A DNA stretch of 64,000 nt from Dactylosporangium aurantiacum (GTDB taxonomy: Bacteria; Actinomycetota; Actinomycetes; Mycobacteriales; Micromonosporaceae), in NCBI RefSeq assembly GCF_000716715.1, contig NZ_JNYJ01000032.1, positions 1 through 64,000 on the forward strand. The letters are read 5' to 3'. The notes below the pieces were generated by a model, which saw only the letters and a list, made by a program, of their open reading frames with translations, searched no databases and had not been told where the DNA came from. The stretch's first letter is position 1. Each line of letters opens with the position of its first letter. Positions 7,626-15,117 of this stretch are shown piece after piece. A program made the position numbers and the translations under genes.

Positions 7626-9221
7626 TTGAAGACAAACGTCCCGCTGGTCAACTTCCGCCGGCTGTCGCTGCCGATGCCGTGGTGGTTGGTCATGTGGTTT
7701 GTCGTGCCGTACCTGCTGTGGCAGGTCGCGAAGGCCACGGTCCGGCTGATGCCGGTCCTGTGGCGCAACCGCACCTCCGTCACCCTCGCCGCGCTGGCGG
7801 TGTGGCTATGGCACCGGCACGGCTGGGAGGTCCTGGCCTTGGTCGCTGGGGTCGCCGGTGCCACGGTCGGCGTCTGGTGGTGGCAGTGGCGGCCGTGGTG
7901 CGAGCGGTTCGTCGTGCTGCCGGCGCTCTCGTGGTGGCAGCGGCTGTTCGTGTACCAGCTGCACTGGCGCGAGGCCATGACCGTCTGCCGCCTGGCGGAA
8001 CGCTTCGACGGCAAGCTCAACGTCCCGCGGCTGCTGCGGGTGCGCTGCACGTACGCCACCGATGAGGTGGTGCTGCGGATGCCGCGCGGGCAGAACCCCG
8101 ACGACTACCACGCGGCGGCGGCGAACCTGGCGTACTCGTTCGGCGCGCGGATCTGCCGGGTCTACTCAGGCCGGCGAGACATGCCGCCGACTCGGCGCGG
8201 CCGGTGGGCGTGGCTGCTGCGGCTGGTTGACCGGGTCCGCTACCGGGACCGTCCGCGGGTGGTCTGGCTCGTGTTCGTCCGCCGCGACCCGCTGCGCCGC
8301 ACCGTCCCGGCGTTCGACGTCCCGGAGACCACTGACCTGGAGGCGCTGCCGCTCGGGCTGCGTGAGGATCTCGTCCGGTACGTGCTGCGCCTGCTGGCAA
8401 CCCACGTCCTGATCGTCGGCGCGACCAGGGCGGGCAAGGGCTCGGTGCAGTGGTCGCTGATCCGCGCGCTCGCCCCGGCGATCCGCTCCGGGCTGGTGCG
8501 GCTGTGGGGCATCGACCCCAAGGGCGGTGTGGAGCTGTCCCTTGGCCGGCAGTTGTTCAGCCGGTACGAGTACGCCACCGTCCCGCCGATGGTCGCCATG
8601 CTGGAGGAACTCGTTGCGGTGATGCGGGAGCGGCAGGCCCGCATGCAGGGCAAGACCCGCGCGCACACGCCCACCCTCGACGAACCGCTCTACGTGCTGA
8701 TGGTCGACGAGATCCTCGCGCTCGTCGCGCTGCTGCAGGACGTCGACCTTCGTACCAGGGCCAAGGCCGCGCTCGCCATGCTGCTCACGCAGGGCGCCGG
8801 CCTCGGCGTGCTGGTCGTCGGCGCGACGCAGGACCCGCGCAAGGAGGTCGTCGAGCTGCGCGACTTCTTCCCGACCCGGATCGCGCTGCGGCTCAACGAA
8901 CCCAACCACGTCGACCTCGTCCTCGGGCAAGGCTCCCGGGCACGCGGCGCGCTGTGCGACCAGCTCTCGGCGCGGCCGTCCATGCGGGGCATCGGGTACG
9001 TCGTCCTCGACGACCGGCCGGAACCGGAGCGGGTCCGGTTCGCGTACGTCACTGACGACGAGATCCGCGACATGGCGGTTGCCTACGCCGCACCCGAGGT
9101 CGTGAAGCCGAAACCGGCGCCGATCCCGCGGCAGGGACGCCACACCAACAAGCAGAAGCACACGGCCGGACCGCTGCTGCCCGACAGTCTCGCCGGCCTG
9201 CTCGACGAGGACCCGGCATGA
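7626..9221 (+). CDS. FtsK/SpoIIIE-type conjugal DNA translocase (TraB/TraSA class)
   Basis: A 531-residue protein. Two hydrophobic segments near the N-terminus (about residues 12-35 and 50-75) are followed by a linker and an FtsK-type ATPase: Walker A GATRAGKGS (about residue 265), IDPKGGVELS, and Walker B LYVLMVDEI (about 356). A GATQDPRKEVVELRDFFPTRIALRL sensor region follows. Such proteins pump double-stranded DNA between mycelia during AICE conjugation as membrane hexamers. The TTG start was chosen because GGGGAGGG sits 7 nt upstream; the open frame reaches 7,395, but that part lacks coding character. It ends overlapping the next gene (ATGA). Confidence 0.88.
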   Translation: MKTNVPLVNFRRLSLPMPWWLVMWFVVPYLLWQVAKATVRLMPVLWRNRTSVTLAALAVWLWHRHGWEVLALVAGVAGATVGVWWWQWRPWCERFVVLPALSWWQRLFVYQLHWREAMTVCRLAERFDGKLNVPRLLRVRCTYATDEVVLRMPRGQNPDDYHAAAANLAYSFGARICRVYSGRRDMPPTRRGRWAWLLRLVDRVRYRDRPRVVWLVFVRRDPLRRTVPAFDVPETTDLEALPLGLREDLVRYVLRLLATHVLIVGATRAGKGSVQWSLIRALAPAIRSGLVRLWGIDPKGGVELSLGRQLFSRYEYATVPPMVAMLEELVAVMRERQARMQGKTRAHTPTLDEPLYVLMVDEILALVALLQDVDLRTRAKAALAMLLTQGAGLGVLVVGATQDPRKEVVELRDFFPTRIALRLNEPNHVDLVLGQGSRARGALCDQLSARPSMRGIGYVVLDDRPEPERVRFAYVTDDEIRDMAVAYAAPEVVKPKPAPIPRQGRHTNKQKHTAGPLLPDSLAGLLDEDPA

Positions 9222-9460
9222 CCGACGACCGCCGGTTCTACCGGCTCCGCGCACCCCACATCACGGCCGGCTCGTCCGCCGTGACCGTCCGGGTCACCGA
9301 CGGCGAAGACCTCTACCTCGCCGTCGGTGCGGGCCGCCGGCGGATGTACCTCACGCCCGCCGAAGCGTGGGCGCTGTGGCGGTGCCTGTCCGAAGCGGTC
9401 GCCTCCACCGGCCAACCGCCGGACTGGGTCCGCGTCCCCATCAACCCCGCCTGCCGATAA
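9218..9460 (+). CDS. small AICE transfer-region protein
   Basis: An 80-residue protein (MTDDRRFYRLRAPHITAG) overlapping the end of the translocase gene by 4 bp. Short strands (AVTVRVTDGEDLYLAVGAG) and a tryptophan-rich helix (TPAEAWALWRCLSEAV) suggest a compact alpha/beta fold. Small proteins of this size are regular in AICE transfer operons, but no function is known for this one. Confidence 0.65.
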   Translation: MTDDRRFYRLRAPHITAGSSAVTVRVTDGEDLYLAVGAGRRRMYLTPAEAWALWRCLSEAVASTGQPPDWVRVPINPACR

Positions 9461-9475
9461 CGAGAGGACCCGACC

Positions 9476-9634
9476 ATGCGAACCCGACGTCCTCGCCCCA
9501 ACCGGCGCGGCTGCCTCGACCTCTCCCACCGCTCGACGCACCTGCCCTGCCCGTACTGCACCGACGACCAGGCCGACATCGTCAACACCGCCCGGCGGCT
9601 CCACGCACGGCTCGACGCTGAGGACCGGTTCTGA
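9476..9634 (+). CDS. 52-residue CPYC-containing AICE protein
   Basis: A very small gene with a good GAGAGG ribosome site. It encodes a basic protein MRTRRPRPNRRGCLDLSH with a single CPYC pair, then a short helix (DDQADIVNTARRLHARL). The cysteine pair plus the earlier Cys and His could form a mini zinc knuckle. Its TGA overlaps the ATG of the next gene, so it is part of the same translationally coupled operon. Confidence 0.6.
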   Translation: MRTRRPRPNRRGCLDLSHRSTHLPCPYCTDDQADIVNTARRLHARLDAEDRF

Positions 9635-10134
9635 TGCGGCACGCCGAAAACGTCGTCCTGGTGCTGATCCTGCTCGTCGTCGCGGCCGTGGCCGGCGCGG
9701 CCTCGCTCGCCCACGTCCACGACTGGACGATGACCAACTCACCCGCCGGCACCCCGGACTGGTTCGGCTGGGCGAACGCCGTCATCTCCGAGCTCGTCCC
9801 GATCGCCTGCGCATTGGTCATCCGGCGCCGCCGCCGGACCGGGGAGTCGGTGGTGTACCCGTTCGCCGTCCTGCTGTCCGCGGTGACGCTGTCCCTGGCC
9901 GCTCAGCTCGCGGTCGCCAAGCCGGGCTTCTCCGGTGGCCTCCTCGCCGCGGTACCGGCGCTGGCGTTCATGGCGCTCGTGAAGCTCGTCCTCTCCACCA
10001 AACCGACCACCATCGCCCCGGCGCCCGTGAAGCTGCCCGGCCCGGCGCCCGTCGAGCCGGCCAGGCCGGTCGAGCACATCCCGACGCCGCTCGCCCGCGC
10101 GAACGGCGTCATCCCCTCCGGTGTCATCCGATGA
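9634..10134 (+). CDS. DUF2637/SpdB-like membrane protein
   Basis: A 166-residue protein with four hydrophobic segments (about 7-28, 45-62, 74-92, 98-118) and a proline-rich cytoplasmic tail. Its gene order position between transfer and replication genes matches DUF2637 (SpdB-like) spread proteins of actinomycete ICEs, which assist intramycelial spread of the element. TGA overlaps the start of the rep gene. Confidence 0.75.
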   Translation: MRHAENVVLVLILLVVAAVAGAASLAHVHDWTMTNSPAGTPDWFGWANAVISELVPIACALVIRRRRRTGESVVYPFAVLLSAVTLSLAAQLAVAKPGFSGGLLAAVPALAFMALVKLVLSTKPTTIAPAPVKLPGPAPVEPARPVEHIPTPLARANGVIPSGVIR

Positions 10135-11861
10135 AGGAGACCCAGACAACCTTGACCGTCACCACCGAAGCGCTGCCCGGCCTCGAACCAGAGGCCGGGC
10201 CACGCCCCGGCTCCCGCGCCGCCCGCATGCTGATGCCCCTCGCCGCAGACGTCGTCAAGGACATGGCCACCGAGTACGGCGTCTGCCTCCGCCCGATCGG
10301 CCTGCGCCGCACCGACCTCGCGACCGGCCAAACGGAGATCATCGACGTCCCGTGCGGCGCCACCCGCGAGGACAAGTGCGTGCCCTGCGCGAAGCGGGCT
10401 CGCAGGCTGCGCAAGACGCAGATCCGGGAGGGCTGGCACCGCGCCGACGAACCCGCCCCGGCACCGAACCCGGCCACGGAGGAGCAGCGGTCGCTGATCA
10501 GCCTTCGGGCGCACCTCGAGTACTTCCGGGATCAGGCGGTCCGGGAGTCGAAGTGGGACGAGGTCGGCGAGGTCGACGAAGCGATCCGCGAAGTGGAAGA
10601 GGCCATCGCAGCGGAAGGCCTCCGCGGCACGGTGGCGCCGGCGCACAGCAAGCACGAGGAACCGAAGCGGCAGCGCTCGACCCGCCGTCGCCAGGACGCC
10701 CCGGCACTTCCGCGGCAGAAGGTGCAGCCGCGTACGGTCGGCCGCGTCTACACCGCCCCGGACGGCACCGAGCACCGGCCGTCGATGTGGCTGACGATGA
10801 CCCTCGACTCGTATGGCCCCGTACGGGAGGACGGCTCGCCGCTGGACCCGTCCCGCTACGACTACCGGCGCGCGGCCTGGGACGCGATCACGTTCCCTCG
10901 GCTGCTGGACCGGTTCTGGCAGAACCTGCGCCGCTGCGTCGGCTGGAACGTCCAGTACGCCGGCTGCGTCGAGCCACAACGCCGCCTCGCCCCGCACGCT
11001 CACTTCGCGATCCGCGGCACCATCCCGCGCACCGTCCTGCGCGAGGTCGCGGCGGCCACCTACCACCAGGTCTGGTGGCCTCGCGTGGACGCGCCCACCT
11101 GCCGGCCGGTCTGGGACGCAGACGCCGAGGTCTGGTGCGACGCGGACGGCCTGCCGCTGCAGACGTGGGACGAGGCGCTCGACGCGATCGACGCCGACCC
11201 CGACGCGGAACCGGCGCACGTGATCCGGTTCGGCAAGCACGTCGACGCCCGCGGGGTCGCGGCCGACAGCAAGGACATCGACCGCACGGTCGGCTACATC
11301 ACGAAGTACATCACCAAGTCCGCCGCCGACTGCCACATCGTCACCACCGACCGGCAACGGGCGCACCTCGAACGGCTCTGGCAAGAACTGCGGGTCACGC
11401 CCTGCTCGGAACGCTGCGCGAACTGGCTCCTCTACGGCATCCAACCGAAGAAGGCGCACGGCAAGCTCCGCCCCGGCAACTGCAAAGGCAAGGTCCACCA
11501 ACGCGCCACGCTCGGCATCGGCGGCCGGCGCATCCTCGTGTCCCGCGACTGGTCCGGCAAGACCCTTGCCGACCATCGCCACGACGCCCGCGCCTGGGTC
11601 AAGGCACTCCTCGGCGTCTCGGGCGGCGTCGACCAGGTCCCGGTCACCGAATCCGACGACGGAACACCGGCACCAGTGGCGTGGGAGCTGGCGAAACCGA
11701 ACGACCCGGACATGCCGCCGATGCGGCATCGCCTCCTGCGCGCACTGGCGCAACGCATGCAGTGGCGCAACGCGCTCAACGCTGCCCGCGATCGGGCTGC
11801 CCAGTACGACGGAGTTCTTTCGGCAACGCACAACAACGGGGAGGAAGTGCAGCGTGGATGA
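10131..11861 (+). CDS. repSA: RepSA-type rolling-circle replication initiator
   Basis: A 576-residue protein. A Cys-rich N-terminal part (CGATREDKCVPCAKRAR) precedes a region with the HUH-type metal-binding signature LAPHAHFAIRG (about residue 290). Further on, GYITKYITK (about 388) supplies the YxxK-like catalytic tyrosine motif. The family nicks the element's origin and starts rolling-circle replication of the excised circle. The ATG overlaps the stop of the DUF2637 gene, and its own stop overlaps the start of xis, so rep-xis-int is one coupled unit, as in pSAM2. Confidence 0.88.
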   Translation: MKETQTTLTVTTEALPGLEPEAGPRPGSRAARMLMPLAADVVKDMATEYGVCLRPIGLRRTDLATGQTEIIDVPCGATREDKCVPCAKRARRLRKTQIREGWHRADEPAPAPNPATEEQRSLISLRAHLEYFRDQAVRESKWDEVGEVDEAIREVEEAIAAEGLRGTVAPAHSKHEEPKRQRSTRRRQDAPALPRQKVQPRTVGRVYTAPDGTEHRPSMWLTMTLDSYGPVREDGSPLDPSRYDYRRAAWDAITFPRLLDRFWQNLRRCVGWNVQYAGCVEPQRRLAPHAHFAIRGTIPRTVLREVAAATYHQVWWPRVDAPTCRPVWDADAEVWCDADGLPLQTWDEALDAIDADPDAEPAHVIRFGKHVDARGVAADSKDIDRTVGYITKYITKSAADCHIVTTDRQRAHLERLWQELRVTPCSERCANWLLYGIQPKKAHGKLRPGNCKGKVHQRATLGIGGRRILVSRDWSGKTLADHRHDARAWVKALLGVSGGVDQVPVTESDDGTPAPVAWELAKPNDPDMPPMRHRLLRALAQRMQWRNALNAARDRAAQYDGVLSATHNNGEEVQRG

Positions 11862-12054
11862 CCGTCCGTTCGCTCCTAAATGGCTGTCGCCGGCGCAGGT
11901 GGCGCTCCTGCTGGGGTTCGGGTTGTCCAAGGTCAAGATGAAGATCGCAACGGGTGAGCTGCGGTCGGTGAAGGACGGCAAGTACCGGCGCGTCCTGCCG
12001 GAATGGGTCGACGACTACATCCGCGAACAGGTCGAACGGCAGGAGGCCGCCTGA
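11854..12054 (+). CDS. xis: excisionase (Xis), MerR-like helix-turn-helix
   Basis: A 66-residue basic protein from a GTG preceded by GGGGAGGAAG. LSPAQVALLLGFGLSKVKMKI is a helix-turn-helix of the excisionase type, followed by a wing (GELRSVKDGKYRRVLPEWVDDYI). It directs the integrase toward excision by bending attachment-site DNA. It overlaps both repSA and int by a few bases. Confidence 0.85.
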   Translation: MDDRPFAPKWLSPAQVALLLGFGLSKVKMKIATGELRSVKDGKYRRVLPEWVDDYIREQVERQEAA

Positions 12055-13331
12055 TGCCCGCCCGTGCCCGCGCCAACGGAGAGGGCTCGATCTACCCGCA
12101 CCGCAACGGCTTCGCCGCGTACGTGTGGGTGACGAAGCCCGACGGCAAGCGCACCCGCAAGTACGTCTACGGCAAGACCCGCGAAGACGTCCACGAGAAG
12201 TGGGTCAAGCTCCACGCGGAGGCCGCGAAAGGTCCGGTCGCCACGAAGACCCCGACGATCGCCTCGTACGCCGCGTACTGGCTGGAGGAGATCGTCAAGC
12301 CCAACCTGTCGCCGGGGACGTACGTCGCGTACGAGGTGGCGTGCCGCCTGTACATCGTCCCGGGCCTCGGCAAGAAGAAGCTGAACCTCCCGGCCCGCGA
12401 CGCACAGACCTGGATCAACGAGGTCGCCCGGACCTGCCAGTGCTGCGCCCAGGGCCGCGACGAGCGCCGGCCGAAGGGCAAACGCCGCTGCTGCGCGGTC
12501 CGCCGCTGCTGCAAGTCGACGCTGTCCCCTTCGACGCTCGGCCACATCCGTCGGACACTCCGGTCGATGCTCGGCCAGGCGATGGTAGAGGAGACCGCCT
12601 CGCGCAACGTGGCGAAGCACCTGCGGCTACCGGTGCAGCGTGCTGCCCGGCGCAAGTCATGGGACACGGACGATGCACGGAAGTTCCTGGAGTCGGCTCG
12701 CGCTGACGGCGACCCGCTGTACGCCGCGTACGTCCTGGTCCTCGTGCTCGGCCTCCGCAAGGGCGAGATGCTGGGCTTGACCGATGATGCGATCGACTGG
12801 GCGGGCTGGGACAGGCGTTGCAAGGAACACCGAGAGACCTTCTGCGTGGACTGCGTCGCCGAGTACGACGTCACGCTCCAAATCGATCGGCAACTCCAGC
12901 GCATCGGCACGGAGCTGCTTCACCGCGAGACGAAGACTCCGACGTCCGACGCCGGCCTCCCACTTCCACCGATCTGCGCCGTAGCCGTTCGGCAACGCCA
13001 CCTCGACACCGAACGCGACAGCGCAGAGGCCGGCCCGCTCTGGCACGGTCTGAGCCTGCTCTTCACGACGCGGTTCGGCACGCCGATCGAGCCGAGGAAC
13101 TTCAACCGCTACTGGGACCGGCGATGCCTCGCAGCTGGCGTTCCGCGTATCACTGTCCGAGATGCTCGACGGACATGCGGCTCGCTGCTGGCGGATCTGG
13201 ACGTTCACCCGAGGGTGGCGATGCAAATCCTGCGTCACGCAAAGTTTTCGATCACGATGGAGATCTACACGCAGGTCTCATCGAAGAAGACCCGGGACGC
13301 CTTGAAGCGTCTCGGCGCAAGTCTTGGTTAG
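12054..13331 (+). CDS. int: tyrosine integrase of the AICE
   Basis: A 425-residue site-specific recombinase. The N-terminal arm-binding region starts ANGEGSIYPHRNG. A SAM-like core follows, with a Cys-rich insertion (CQCCAQGRDERRPKGKRRCC) common in this actinobacterial group, then the catalytic domain. Visible active-site residues are Arg in LGLRKGEM, the Arg of the box II motif in VRDARRTCGSLL, the His in ILRHAKFS and the nucleophile Tyr in MEIYTQV. The box II His that normally begins HxxR is replaced here by Arg (VRDARR), so activity is not guaranteed. The ATG overlaps the xis stop. Integration target is probably the adjacent tRNA-Lys. Confidence 0.9.
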   Translation: MPARARANGEGSIYPHRNGFAAYVWVTKPDGKRTRKYVYGKTREDVHEKWVKLHAEAAKGPVATKTPTIASYAAYWLEEIVKPNLSPGTYVAYEVACRLYIVPGLGKKKLNLPARDAQTWINEVARTCQCCAQGRDERRPKGKRRCCAVRRCCKSTLSPSTLGHIRRTLRSMLGQAMVEETASRNVAKHLRLPVQRAARRKSWDTDDARKFLESARADGDPLYAAYVLVLVLGLRKGEMLGLTDDAIDWAGWDRRCKEHRETFCVDCVAEYDVTLQIDRQLQRIGTELLHRETKTPTSDAGLPLPPICAVAVRQRHLDTERDSAEAGPLWHGLSLLFTTRFGTPIEPRNFNRYWDRRCLAAGVPRITVRDARRTCGSLLADLDVHPRVAMQILRHAKFSITMEIYTQVSSKKTRDALKRLGASLG

Positions 13332-13341
13332 CTCGGTCAGG

Positions 13342-14148
13342 TCAATGACCAGTAATGGTGCTCCGAATCGGGTCGACAACCTGCTCGTGGTAGGTACGGC
13401 GATCGTCTATCCAGCGCTCGACACGTCTGTTGGCTGGCGACGGAGGGTTGGCGGCCAACTCCAGCGCGCCAAGGGCGACCACCAGAGCCTTCCGGCTCTC
13501 CTGACCGTTGAAATGAGCCATCTCAGCACTAGTGTTGAGGCCAGCAGGGTGGACTTCGGTCGGCGCCATTTCGCTGTACGGATGCAGCCCTTCGTTACGT
13601 CGTTCGAAGAGCCACGTCAGGTTGTCGAGCAGCTGATCGTGCTCGGTCCGAGGAAGGCCGAACGCCTCGCTCAAGCAATCCGTGATGCGTTCGGCCGCAT
13701 CGTCGATGCGGCGCCGATCGTCAATCAGGTATTTGACGTCCTCATAGAGCGCTTCGACAGCGCATGCAGCTGCCGTAATCGCCACAAGAGACTGCCGCAA
13801 CTCTTCGGCCAGTTGCGGCTCACCAGCGCGTGCCGCATCCAGTGCTTTCATCGCATCGCGCTCATGCGAAGCAGCAATCTCGATCCAACGCGCCCACATG
13901 ATCTGCTGAGTCTGAAGGTGAAACCCAGGCAGTCGCTTACCGCGACGGATGTCCTCCTCGCGGTGCCGAGTACGAAACTCCGCGAACTCCCTCATCAGGG
14001 TGTCGCGTTCCTCGGGCGAAGTCGCCGCAGCCTTGCGGCGCTCGTACTCCTCGCCGGCGTCCTTGAGGATGTGGATGCGCTCCACGGTCTCGCGACGGAG
14101 ACGATCTCGGTCTCGGCGACTCACAGGAGGCATAGATGAATTGTTCAT
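13342..14148 (-). CDS. HEPN-motif protein, AICE cargo
   Basis: A 268-residue soluble, almost entirely helical protein. The N-terminal 90 residues are a charged coiled-coil-like region (RRDRDRLRRETVERIHILKD, EEYERRKAAATSPEERD). The C-terminal half contains RNEGLH, an exact R-N-x-x-x-H match to the HEPN ribonuclease motif, in a helical context (LLDNLTWLFERRNEGLHPY). HEPN proteins are frequent RNase toxins or effectors. The gene lies convergent to int and between int and the tRNA-Lys attachment region, a typical cargo position. No antitoxin is evident beside it. The HEPN call rests on motif and helical content only. Confidence 0.55.
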   Translation of the reverse strand: MNNSSMPPVSRRDRDRLRRETVERIHILKDAGEEYERRKAAATSPEERDTLMREFAEFRTRHREEDIRRGKRLPGFHLQTQQIMWARWIEIAASHERDAMKALDAARAGEPQLAEELRQSLVAITAAACAVEALYEDVKYLIDDRRRIDDAAERITDCLSEAFGLPRTEHDQLLDNLTWLFERRNEGLHPYSEMAPTEVHPAGLNTSAEMAHFNGQESRKALVVALGALELAANPPSPANRRVERWIDDRRTYHEQVVDPIRSTITGH

Positions 14149-14188
14149 TGTCCGGTGTGCTCGCGCGAACGGGTTTCGAGCCGGACAA
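14148..14188. promoter_or_regulatory. inverted repeat at start of HEPN-motif gene
   Basis: TTGTCCGG (14148-14155) and CCGGACAA (14181-14188) are perfect inverted repeats separated by 25 bp, beginning at the first base of the HEPN-motif gene. The position suits an operator or an integrase arm site; the sequence alone does not decide. Confidence 0.35.
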
Positions 14189-14273
14189 CCCCGCGCCGCC
14201 TGTCAGTCGGATCATGCGACAGGACGCGGCGGCCTGCTGCTGTACTTTGCTGCTGTACGAGGCCTCAAACGGC

Positions 14274-14300
14274 AGAGCCGGCGCTCGTCGCACCGGCTCT
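14274..14300 (-). terminator. hairpin downstream of tRNA-Lys
   Basis: AGAGCCGG and CCGGCTCT form a perfect 8-bp stem with an 11-nt loop, 16 nt past the tRNA 3' end on the minus strand. It is a plausible terminator for the tRNA, although no clear U-tract follows. Confidence 0.45.
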
Positions 14301-14315
14301 GACCTGCACTTCGTG

Positions 14316-14387
14316 TGGGCCGCCAGGGACTCGAACCCTGAACCTACGGATTAAAAGTCCGCAGCTCTGCCATTGAGCTAGCAGCCC
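14316..14387 (-). tRNA. tRNA-Lys (anticodon TTT)
   Basis: On the minus strand a 72-nt cloverleaf folds: acceptor stem GGGCTGC with GCGGCCC, D-arm AGCTCAATGGCAGAGCT, and the anticodon arm with loop CTTTTAA giving anticodon TTT. The T-arm contains GGTTCGAGTCC. CCA is not encoded (discriminator A, then CA). It is the likely attB-bearing gene for the AICE, whose integrase gene lies on its 3' side. Confidence 0.93.
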
Positions 14388-14484
14388 GCGCCTTGACAGG
14401 GTACCTGTGCGCGGTCAGCCGTTCCACGCGATACTCGATCCCCAGCATTCTCGCAGGTAAAGCCGGGTAAGGGCCCTAGAGGAA

Positions 14485-15117
14485 TCAACCGCGCAGGCCG
14501 GCCTCGTGGGCGACGACGATCGCCTGGGCGCGGTCGCGGACGTCGAGCTTGGCCAGGATGTGCCGGACGTGGGTCTTCACGGTGGCCATGCTGATGAACA
14601 GGTCGGCGGCGATCTCGGCGTTCGACAGGCCGGCGCCGATGCGGGTCAGGACCTCCAGCTCCCGCTCGCTGAGGTCCGCGACGCCGGCGGGTGGTGCCGG
14701 TGGCCGGGGTGGGCGGGCCGCGAAGTGGTCCATCAGCCGGGCCAGCACGCTCGGCGCCATGACCGGCTCGCCGGCCGCCGCGCGGCGGACCGCGTCGGCG
14801 AGGCTCTCCGACGTCACGTCCTTGAGCAGGAAACCGACGGCGCCGGCGCGCAGGGCGTTGACGACGTGCTCGTCGGCGTCGAACGTGGTGAGCGCGATGA
14901 CCCGGGTGCGGGCGGCGATGCGCCGGGTCGCCTCGACGCCGTCCAGCACCGGCATGCGCAGGTCCATGAGGACGACGTCGGGCGGCTGCTCGTCGACGGC
15001 CGTGACCGCGGCGGCGCCGTCGCCCGCCTCTGTCACGTCGAACCCGGCCAGTTCGAGCATCAGCCGCAGGCCCTGCCGCACCAGGGCGTGGTCGTCGACG
15101 ACCAGGACGCGGGTCAT
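14485..15117 (-). CDS. NarL/FixJ-type response regulator
   Basis: A 210-residue protein. The receiver domain (about 1-118) has acidic pocket VVDDH, phospho-Asp in VLMDLRMP (about D53), Thr in ALTTFD, and Lys in FLLKDV. The C-terminal LuxR-type HTH (about 145-205) contains LSERELEVLTRIGAGLSNAEIA and the recognition helix SMATVKTHVRHILAKL. Its ATG overlaps the end of the histidine kinase gene. The probable target is the divergent membrane protein gene at 16,367. Confidence 0.93.
   Translation of the reverse strand: MTRVLVVDDHALVRQGLRLMLELAGFDVTEAGDGAAAVTAVDEQPPDVVLMDLRMPVLDGVEATRRIAARTRVIALTTFDADEHVVNALRAGAVGFLLKDVTSESLADAVRRAAAGEPVMAPSVLARLMDHFAARPPRPPAPPAGVADLSERELEVLTRIGAGLSNAEIAADLFISMATVKTHVRHILAKLDVRDRAQAIVVAHEAGLRG

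Larger units (their letters stand above)
6028..14360 (+). mobile_element. pSAM2-type actinomycete integrative and conjugative element (AICE), left boundary not defined
   Basis: The run GntR regulator, Pra-type activator, FtsK-like translocase, DUF2637 protein, RepSA-like initiator, Xis, Int is the conserved core of actinomycete ICEs, which excise, replicate by rolling circle and transfer as double-stranded DNA. The integrase side abuts a tRNA-Lys gene, the usual integration target class. I could not find by eye a second copy of the tRNA 3' end to the left, so attL may lie outside the window or be diverged. The XRE/DUF397 and caspase genes could be part of the element or neighbours. The start given is the leftmost AICE-specific signal, not an attachment site. 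Confidence 0.85.

Noticed and set aside
9327..10130. Upstream extension of the replication initiator frame
   Set aside because: It overlaps two well-formed small genes in other frames and reads as Arg/Pro/Thr-rich shadow. The ATG at 10,131 overlaps the previous stop, as usual in the operon.
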